From Kluyvera sp046569695 (GTDB lineage: Bacteria > Pseudomonadota > Gammaproteobacteria > Enterobacterales > Enterobacteriaceae), in assembly GCF_046569695.1 (NCBI RefSeq), contig NZ_JBKHUI010000007.1, positions 124,001 to 188,000 of the forward strand: 64,000 nucleotides of DNA, read 5' to 3'. The notes under the pieces are model-generated. The model saw only the letters and a list, made by a program, of their open reading frames with translations. It was not told the origin of the DNA and did no database searches. Within the stretch, counting starts at the first letter, position 1, and each line of letters opens with the position of its first letter. This document shows positions 58,339-64,000 of the stretch, in pieces. The position numbers and the translations under genes are program-made.

Positions 58339-59247
58339 TTATCGCGGCAGGGTCTGGCGCGCGTTCAGTTCGTGCGCCAGTTCAACAAACGCACGCAGCG
58401 CGGGCAGCACATGTCGATGCCCCGGATAATAAAGACGCAGGCCGCCAAAGGTTGGGCACCACTCGTCCATTACGCTAACAAGCTTGCCGCTGTTGAGATC
58501 CTCCTGGACAAACCACTCTGAGATAAACGCCAGCCCCAACCCGGCTAGCGCCGAACGGTGAATTGCCTGCATCTCGCTGACGATAATCCGTGGTGGGACA
58601 TTCACGGTAAACTTCTGCTGATGGTGCTCCAGTTCCCAGTGATAAACCCCGCCGTGGGACATGCGCATGCCGATGCTTTGATGTTGCTGGAGGTCATCGG
58701 GGGTACGCGGCTTGCCGTGACGCTCAAAGTAGTCCGGCGAGCCGACAATCAGCATCCGCGCATCCGGGGTCAGGGTGACGGCAATCATATCCTGGGGTAC
58801 CGACTCGGCGAGGCGAATACCGGCGTCAAATCCCTCCGCCACAATGTCGATAAGCCGTGCCTCGGTGGCGATATCCAGGCGCATCTGCGGGTAGCGCTGC
58901 AGATAGGTATCAAACAGCCGGAACAGGAGCGAAACGCATTCGCGCGGGGCGTTGATGCGCAGCGTCCCCGTTGGGTTTCCCGGCTCGGAGGCAATCTCCT
59001 CGGCGGCGCGCTGAATTTCCGCCAGGGCCGGAGCGATGCGCGCCACGTAGCGCTGGCCCTGTTCCGTTAACGCGACGCTACGGGTGGTACGGTTAAAAAG
59101 CCGGACATTAAGCCGTGACTCCAGCCCGGCGACGGCGTTGCTGACGGCCGTCGCTGACATTCCCAGTTCGCGCGCAGCGGCGCGAAAGCTTTGCTGGCGG
59201 GTGACGGCAAGGACGATTTTAAGTTCGGTAAGGCCGCTGCGGTGCAT
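58339..59247 (-). CDS. LysR-family transcriptional regulator
   Basis: 302 residues. The N-terminal winged helix-turn-helix is SFRAAARELGMSATAVSNAV, followed by the linker helix and a substrate-binding domain of the CrgA/YafC-type group (TGTLRINAPRE near residue 93, GFDAGIRLAESVP). It is divergent from the aldehyde dehydrogenase gene and probably controls it. The shared 103-base gap carries a LysR-type palindrome. Confidence 0.9.
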   Translation of the reverse strand: MHRSGLTELKIVLAVTRQQSFRAAARELGMSATAVSNAVAGLESRLNVRLFNRTTRSVALTEQGQRYVARIAPALAEIQRAAEEIASEPGNPTGTLRINAPRECVSLLFRLFDTYLQRYPQMRLDIATEARLIDIVAEGFDAGIRLAESVPQDMIAVTLTPDARMLIVGSPDYFERHGKPRTPDDLQQHQSIGMRMSHGGVYHWELEHHQQKFTVNVPPRIIVSEMQAIHRSALAGLGLAFISEWFVQEDLNSGKLVSVMDEWCPTFGGLRLYYPGHRHVLPALRAFVELAHELNARQTLPR

Positions 59248-59291
59248 GATTGTTCCGATTTTCGTGACAGGTTATCCATATTATACCCTCT

Positions 59292-59304
59292 TATCGTAAC
59301 GATA
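59292..59304. promoter_or_regulatory. Probable LysR-type operator
   Basis: TATCGTAACGATA is a palindrome with the T-N11-A form of LysR boxes, midway between the divergent lysR-type and aldehyde dehydrogenase genes. Confidence 0.5.
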
Positions 59305-59350
59305 TAGCGCTCCTATACTGCACGACATCCCACGATGAGAGGACCGAATC

Positions 59351-60769
59351 ATGCTGCACATCAACCAGATTTATATCAACGGCGAGTTTGTTACCCCACA
59401 CGGCAGCGAGCTTTTTGACCTGTTTAACCCAGCAACCGAAGCGGTGATTGGCCAGGTACGACTGGCGGATGAAGAGGACACCCAGCGCGCCATTGCCGCT
59501 GCGAAAGCCGCGTTTCCTGCCTGGTCGAAGACCTCTCGTGAAGAGCGCATTGCAGTGCTGGAGAGAATGTATCTGGCCGTACAGGCGCGAGAAGCGGATC
59601 TGCTGGAAGCGCTTATCACCGAGTACGGCGCGCCATCGGCACGCGCACACTGGATGGCAGCCTGGCCGGCGCAGACCATTCGCTGTGCCATCGATGCGCT
59701 TAAATCATTTAGCTTTGAAGAGCGGGTAGGCCGAGCCAAAGTGGTGATGACGCCGGTCGGTGTCGCCGGGCTGATTACCCCATGGAACAGCGATGCTGGT
59801 TTTATCTGCAATAAGCTCGCGACCGCGATGGCTTCTGGCTGTACTGCGGTTATCAAACCAAGCGAAATGAGCGCCTGGCAGACGCAAATTGTGACCGAAG
59901 CGCTGCACGCCGCGCAGATTCCAGCGGGTGTATTTAACATTGTCACCGGGCGGGGCGAGGTGGTGGGTGACACCATCAATCACCATCCCGACATCGCCAA
60001 AATCTCCTTTACCGGATCGACGGCTGTGGGGAAACATATTGTGGAAAGCGGCGCCCGCACGCTCAAACGCGTGACGCTGGAACTCGGCGGCAAATCACCG
60101 ACGGTGATCCTTGACGATGCGGATGTGAACACCGCGGTACAACTGGCGCTGGAAGCTGGGTTTATGAATAGCGGGCAGGCATGTATTGCCGGAACGCGCA
60201 TTCTGGTGCCAGCCACTCGTCAGGCTGAGTTCGAACAGGCGTTCTCTGCTGCCGTTGCCAGGTTCACCGCCGGCAACCCCCGAGATAGCCAGACGGTGAT
60301 TGGCCCGATGGTCAGCCAGAAACAGTGGCAGCGCGTGCAGGGTTATATTCAGTTGGGGCAGCAGGAAGGGGCGCGAATCCTGGTTGGCGGAGAAGGGCGC
60401 GTCGCGGGACAAGAGAAGGGCTGGTACGTGAAGCCGACCATTTTTACCGATGTGACCAACCAGATGCGTATCGCCCGCGAAGAGATCTTCGGGCCGGTGC
60501 TGGTTATTATCCCTTACCGCGACGAGGCCGAAGCGTTGGCGATTGCTAACGATACCGATTATGGCCTCAACGCCATGGTGCTAAGCGGTTCTCGCGAGCG
60601 TGGTGAAGCGCTGGCTATGCAGATTGAATCCGGCCGCGTGATGGTCAATACGCTTGAACATGAGCCGCTGGCGCCGTTTGGCGGCGTGAAGCAGTCGGGT
60701 TTGGGCCGTGAGATGGGCAAATGGGGGATGCAGGCCTATCTGGAGCCGAAAACGCTGGTGGTCGGCTGA
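59351..60769 (+). CDS. Aldehyde dehydrogenase family protein
   Basis: 472 residues. NAD(P)-dependent aldehyde dehydrogenase superfamily: cofactor region TPWNSDAGFICNKLATAMAS and KPSEMSAWQ, FTGSTAVGKHI, the general base Glu in LELGGKSPTVIL near residue 244, and the nucleophilic Cys in NSGQACIAGTRI near 279. The natural aldehyde is unknown. Start ATG follows GAGAGGA. It is divergent from the LysR regulator and not part of the E. coli backbone here. Confidence 0.9.
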   Translation: MLHINQIYINGEFVTPHGSELFDLFNPATEAVIGQVRLADEEDTQRAIAAAKAAFPAWSKTSREERIAVLERMYLAVQAREADLLEALITEYGAPSARAHWMAAWPAQTIRCAIDALKSFSFEERVGRAKVVMTPVGVAGLITPWNSDAGFICNKLATAMASGCTAVIKPSEMSAWQTQIVTEALHAAQIPAGVFNIVTGRGEVVGDTINHHPDIAKISFTGSTAVGKHIVESGARTLKRVTLELGGKSPTVILDDADVNTAVQLALEAGFMNSGQACIAGTRILVPATRQAEFEQAFSAAVARFTAGNPRDSQTVIGPMVSQKQWQRVQGYIQLGQQEGARILVGGEGRVAGQEKGWYVKPTIFTDVTNQMRIAREEIFGPVLVIIPYRDEAEALAIANDTDYGLNAMVLSGSRERGEALAMQIESGRVMVNTLEHEPLAPFGGVKQSGLGREMGKWGMQAYLEPKTLVVG

Positions 60770-60893
60770 TTGCAAAATCCTCATGTTGCGGGCAAGTGAC
60801 ATCGCCCGCCAGACAGGCTATGTTGACTGCATGTTGGATGGACGCGTTCTGCGTCCATCGTTCGTGCATCTCCTGCCCGTGATTGAGGACGCT

Positions 60894-61538
60894 ATGAGCC
60901 AGCCTGTGATAACGCTTTGGTCTGATTCCGATTTTTTCTCGCCCTACGTGATGTCCGTCTACGTTGCCCTGCAGGAAAAGGGGCTGCCGTTTACCCTCAA
61001 AACCGTCAATCTTGGCCTTGGCGAACATCTCCAGCCGGGCTGGCGCGGTTACTCTGCTACCCGTCGCGTGCCGCTGCTGGATGTTGATGGCTTCGAGCTC
61101 AGCGAATCCTCCGCGATTACCGAATATCTTGATGAACGCTTTGCGCCGCCGGAGTGGGAGCGTTTGTACCCTCACGACCTGCAAAAACGCGCCCGCGCGC
61201 GCCAGATTCAGGCGTGGCTACGCAGCGATCTGATGCCCATTCGCGAAGAGCGATCCACGGCGGTGATTTTCGCCGGAGAGAAAAAAGCACCTTTGACCGA
61301 AGCAGGACGCAAAAGCGCGGCTAAACTGTTTGACACTGCCAGTGCATTACTGGCCGACGGTCGGCCTAATTTGTTCGGTGAGTGGTGTCTTGCCGATACA
61401 GACCTGGCGCTAATGATTAATCGCCTGGTGCTGAACGGCGACGATGTTCCGGAACGTCTCGCCGACTACGCTACGTTCCAGTGGCAGCGGGCTTCCGTGC
61501 AGCGCTATGTTGCACTTTCGGCAAAACGCACAGGCTGA
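60894..61538 (+). CDS. yfcF: Glutathione S-transferase YfcF
   Basis: 214 residues from ATG 60894 after TTGAGGAC, the E. coli length. The long frame from 60708 is unsupported. The N-terminal thioredoxin-like domain has LWSDSDFFSPYVMSVYVAL and the glutathione-contact ESSAITEYL; the C-terminal helical domain begins near residue 95. E. coli YfcF has glutathione-dependent transferase/peroxidase activity linked to oxidative stress. It precedes yfcE. Confidence 0.93.
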   Translation: MSQPVITLWSDSDFFSPYVMSVYVALQEKGLPFTLKTVNLGLGEHLQPGWRGYSATRRVPLLDVDGFELSESSAITEYLDERFAPPEWERLYPHDLQKRARARQIQAWLRSDLMPIREERSTAVIFAGEKKAPLTEAGRKSAAKLFDTASALLADGRPNLFGEWCLADTDLALMINRLVLNGDDVPERLADYATFQWQRASVQRYVALSAKRTG

Positions 61539-61593
61539 AAAAAGTGTGGAAATCCATTATGATGGCAAGGTTATCATTGTGGGGAATTGACTC

Positions 61594-62145
61594 ATGAAAC
61601 TGATGTTTGCATCGGATATTCACGGCTCGCTACCGGCCACCGAAAGCGTGCTAGCGCGGTTTGCCGAGAGCGGCGCGCGCTGGCTGATTATTCTGGGTGA
61701 TGTGCTTAACCACGGGCCGCGCAATGCGTTACCGGAAGGCTATGACCCGGCACAGGTGGCAGAGCGGCTGAACACCATAGCCGATCGCATTATTGCGGTG
61801 CGCGGCAACTGCGATAGCGAAGTTGACCAGATGCTGCTTACGTTTCCCATTACCGTATCCTGGCAGCAGGTACTCACCGATTCACAGCGCCTGTTTCTGA
61901 CCCACGGCCATCTTTATCATCCTGATAATCTGCCGCCGCTGTCGGCTGGAGACGTGCTGGCGTATGGTCATACCCACCTGCCGGTGGCAGAAAAACGCGG
62001 CGATATATTCTTATTTAACCCCGGTTCGGTTAGCATTCCCAAAGGCGGTTTTGCCGCAAGCTATGGGATGCTTGACGAGGGTAGGCTGCAGGTTTTCGCA
62101 CTCAATGATCAACAGGTTATTGCAGAGGTTGCCATTAACCCGTAA
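61594..62145 (+). CDS. yfcE: Metallophosphodiesterase YfcE
   Basis: 183 residues. Calcineurin-like phosphoesterase (MPP) of the YfcE/MJ0936 group. The metal ligands are visible in order: SDIHGSLPATE, GDVLNHGPRN, VRGNCDSEVD, LTHGHLY and YGHTHLPV. E. coli YfcE is a manganese-dependent phosphodiesterase with unknown physiological substrate. ATG follows GGGGAAT. yfcD follows after 56 bases. Confidence 0.95.
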   Translation: MKLMFASDIHGSLPATESVLARFAESGARWLIILGDVLNHGPRNALPEGYDPAQVAERLNTIADRIIAVRGNCDSEVDQMLLTFPITVSWQQVLTDSQRLFLTHGHLYHPDNLPPLSAGDVLAYGHTHLPVAEKRGDIFLFNPGSVSIPKGGFAASYGMLDEGRLQVFALNDQQVIAEVAINP

Positions 62146-62201
62146 GTTACCCATCAATCATAAAACGCGCCGTAAGAGCGCTTTCAATTTAAGGTTTACG
62201 G

Positions 62202-62747
62202 ATGGTCGAGCAGAATCATTTGGCAAGCACGGAATGGGTCGATATTGTCAACGAAGACAATGAGGTCATCGCGCAAGCGAGCCGTGAGCAGATGCGCGCG
62301 CAGTGTCTGCGGCACCGGGCAACCTATATCGTCGTCCACGACGGTATGGGCAACATTCTGGTGCAGCGCCGTACGGAGACGAAAGACTATCAGCCGGGTA
62401 AGCTGGACGCCACCGCTGGGGGTGTTGTTCAGGCTGACGAACCGCTGCTGGAGTCTGCTCGCCGTGAAGCGGAAGAAGAGTTGGGTATCGCTGGCGTACC
62501 GTTTGCCGATCACGGGCAGTTTTACTTTGAAGATAAGAACTGTCGCGTCTGGGGAAGCCTGTTCAGCTGCGTTTCTCACGGGCCGTTTGCGCTGCAGGAA
62601 GAAGAGGTGAGCGAAGTTCGCTGGATGACGCCGGAAGAGATCACCGCGCGCTGCGATGAGTTTACTGACGACTCGCTGAAGGCGCTGGCGCTGTGGATGA
62701 CCCGCAATGCCAACAACGAAGCCCACGTTGAAGAAGAAGCGGAATAA
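62202..62747 (+). CDS. yfcD: Nudix hydrolase YfcD
   Basis: 181 residues. The Nudix box runs from GGVVQADEP to REAEEELGI at about residues 73-95. It resembles isopentenyl diphosphate isomerase-like Nudix proteins, but the physiological substrate is not established. ATG 62202 gives MVEQNHLASTEWVDIVNEDN. It is the last gene before the bidirectional terminator shared with pta. Confidence 0.94.
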   Translation: MVEQNHLASTEWVDIVNEDNEVIAQASREQMRAQCLRHRATYIVVHDGMGNILVQRRTETKDYQPGKLDATAGGVVQADEPLLESARREAEEELGIAGVPFADHGQFYFEDKNCRVWGSLFSCVSHGPFALQEEEVSEVRWMTPEEITARCDEFTDDSLKALALWMTRNANNEAHVEEEAE

Positions 62748-62767
62748 GCGCGACTAAACGACAGATA

Positions 62768-62807
62768 TAAAAAATCCGGAGCGGTTTCCCGTCTCCGGAT
62801 TTTTTTT
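62768..62807. terminator. Bidirectional terminator between yfcD and pta
   Basis: AAAATCCGGAG pairs with CTCCGGATTTT, with A-rich sequence on the left and a T-tract on the right, so it can stop transcription from both convergent genes. Confidence 0.85.
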
Positions 62808-62842
62808 GCCTTTAAACCGCCCGCGAACGGGCGGAATAAGGA

Positions 62843-64000
62843 TTACTGCTGCTGTGAAGACTGGATCGCGGTCAGAGCGATGGTGTAGACGATATCGTCT
62901 ACCAGCGCGCCACGAGACAGATCGTTCACCGGCTTGCGCATACCCTGCAGCATCGGCCCGATGGAGATCAGGTCGGCAGAACGCTGTACCGCTTTGTAGG
63001 TGGTGTTACCGGTGTTCAGATCTGGGAAGATGAACACGGTAGCGCGACCTGCAACCGGAGAGTTCGGTGCTTTGGATTTCGCAACGTCAGCCATAACCGC
63101 GGCGTCGTACTGCAGCGGGCCGTCGATCATCAGGTCAGGACGTTTTTCCTGCGCCAGACGAGTCGCTTCGCGTACTTTCTCTACGTCGCTACCTGCACCA
63201 GAGGTACCGGTGGAGTAGGAGAGCATCGCAACGCGTGGTTCGATACCGAAGGCAATCGCGGATTCAGCGGACTGAATAGCGATTTCTGCCAGCTGCTCTG
63301 CAGTTGGGTCCGGGTTGATCGCGCAGTCGCCGTAAACGTAAACCTGTTCTGGCAGCAGCATGAAGAACACGGAGGACACCAGAGAGCTGCCCGGCGCAGT
63401 TTTAATAAGCTGCAGCGGTGGACGAATGGTGTTCGCAGTGGTGTGAACGGCACCGGAAACCAGACCGTCAACGTCGTCTTGTTCCAGCATCAGGGTACCG
63501 AGAACCACGTTGTCTTCCAGCTGTTCGCGGGCAACGGTTTCGGTCATGCCTTTGTTCTTACGCAGTTCGACCAGGCGAGCAACGTAGCTTTCGCGAACCA
63601 CTTCTGGGTCAACGATTTCAACGCCAGCGCCCAGTTCAACGCCCTGAGACGCTGCAACGCGGGTGATCTCGTCTGGGTTACCCAGCAGTACGCAGGTCGC
63701 AATACCGCGTTCAGCACAGATAGCAGCCGCTTTCACGGTACGTGGTTCGTCGCCTTCTGGCAGAACAACGCGTTTGCCCGCTTTACGTGCCAGCTCGGTC
63801 AGCTGGTAGCGGAACGCTGGTGGAGACAGACGACGGCTGTGTTCGGAAGTCGCGGTCAGGGAATCAATCCACTCTGGATTGATAAAGTTCGCCACGTATT
63901 CCTGAACTTTCTCGATGCGCTCGCGGTCATCAACTGGAACTTCCAGGTTGAAGCTCTGCAGGCTCAGAGAGGTCTGCCAGGTGTTGGTGTTCACCATGAA
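62843..64000 (-). CDS. pta: Phosphate acetyltransferase Pta, C-terminal part (5' end outside window)
   Basis: The last 385 or so residues of the roughly 714-residue Pta. It interconverts acetyl-CoA and acetyl phosphate in the Pta-AckA pathway. The visible part covers the end of the DRTGG region and the complete catalytic PTA_PTB domain: VLPEGDEPRTVKAAAI, GLVSGAVHTTANTIRP, MLSYSTGTSGAGSDVEKV and FPDLNTGNTTYKAVQR. The reading frame continues past the window edge. Confidence 0.97.
   Translation of the reverse strand, partial: FMVNTNTWQTSLSLQSFNLEVPVDDRERIEKVQEYVANFINPEWIDSLTATSEHSRRLSPPAFRYQLTELARKAGKRVVLPEGDEPRTVKAAAICAERGIATCVLLGNPDEITRVAASQGVELGAGVEIVDPEVVRESYVARLVELRKNKGMTETVAREQLEDNVVLGTLMLEQDDVDGLVSGAVHTTANTIRPPLQLIKTAPGSSLVSSVFFMLLPEQVYVYGDCAINPDPTAEQLAEIAIQSAESAIAFGIEPRVAMLSYSTGTSGAGSDVEKVREATRLAQEKRPDLMIDGPLQYDAAVMADVAKSKAPNSPVAGRATVFIFPDLNTGNTTYKAVQRSADLISIGPMLQGMRKPVNDLSRGALVDDIVYTIALTAIQSSQQQ

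Overview
The window is a piece of an Enterobacteriaceae chromosome. The backbone has the gene content and order known from the E. coli K-12 fadI to pta segment: fadI-fadJ-sixA-smrB-prmB-aroC-mepA-yfcA-epmC-yfcL // mnmC-fabB-yfcJ // flk-pdxB-usg-truA-dedA-accD-folC-dedD-cvpA-purF // ubiX-argT-hisJQMP // yfcH-folX // yfcF-yfcE-yfcD-pta. Protein lengths and start sites agree closely with the E. coli orthologues. The genus cannot be fixed from the sequence alone; a relative of Enterobacter, Lelliottia or Kluyvera would fit. Each // marks a place where accessory DNA interrupts the E. coli order.

Region 1 (1-8,757) is core: the 3' end of fadI, fadJ (anaerobic-type beta-oxidation), sixA, smrB (ribosome-collision nuclease), prmB-aroC-mepA-yfcA-epmC-yfcL, closed by a strong terminator. 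Region 2 (8,758-27,214) is a visibly AT-rich island carrying a complete Tad/Flp (type IVb) pilus locus: flp pilin, rcpC/cpaB, rcpA/cpaC secretin, tadZ, tadA ATPase, tadB, tadC, an enlarged tadD lipoprotein, prepilin peptidase tadV, and tadE, tadF, tadG. Woven into it are genes not part of the classical Tad set: two roadblock/LC7-like proteins and an unrecognised protein between tadD and tadV, a VirB1-like lytic transglycosylase after tadG, then a small Ras-like GTPase with a third roadblock protein, and finally an OpgB-like phosphoglycerol transferase. The GTPase/roadblock set resembles the MglA-MglB and Streptomyces conservon pairs and is the most interesting part of the window: it looks like a switch module dedicated to the pilus.

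Region 3 (27,221-32,016) returns to core genes (mnmC, fabB with FadR/FabR sites, yfcJ). Region 4 (32,020-35,330) is a small sugar module (GntR regulator, orphan PTS EIIC of the cellobiose/lactose type, HAD phosphatase). Region 5 (35,310-45,607) is core: flk, pdxB, usg-truA-dedA, accD-folC-dedD, and cvpA-purF behind a perfect PurR box. Region 6 (45,710-50,447) is a second sugar module: GH127 beta-L-arabinofuranosidase, GPH symporter and a divergent LacI-type regulator with a CRP-like site between them. Region 7 (50,489-55,382) holds ubiX and the argT-hisJQMP basic amino acid uptake genes with sigma-54/NtrC-type control signals. Region 8 (55,396-57,040) is a small accessory patch with a GNAT acetyltransferase, a HicAB-like gene pair and a possible 51-residue protein. 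Region 9 (57,004-64,000) is core (yfcH, folX, yfcF, yfcE, yfcD, pta 3' end) with a LysR/aldehyde dehydrogenase divergent pair inserted. No tRNA, rRNA, CRISPR array, insertion sequence or integrase gene was found.
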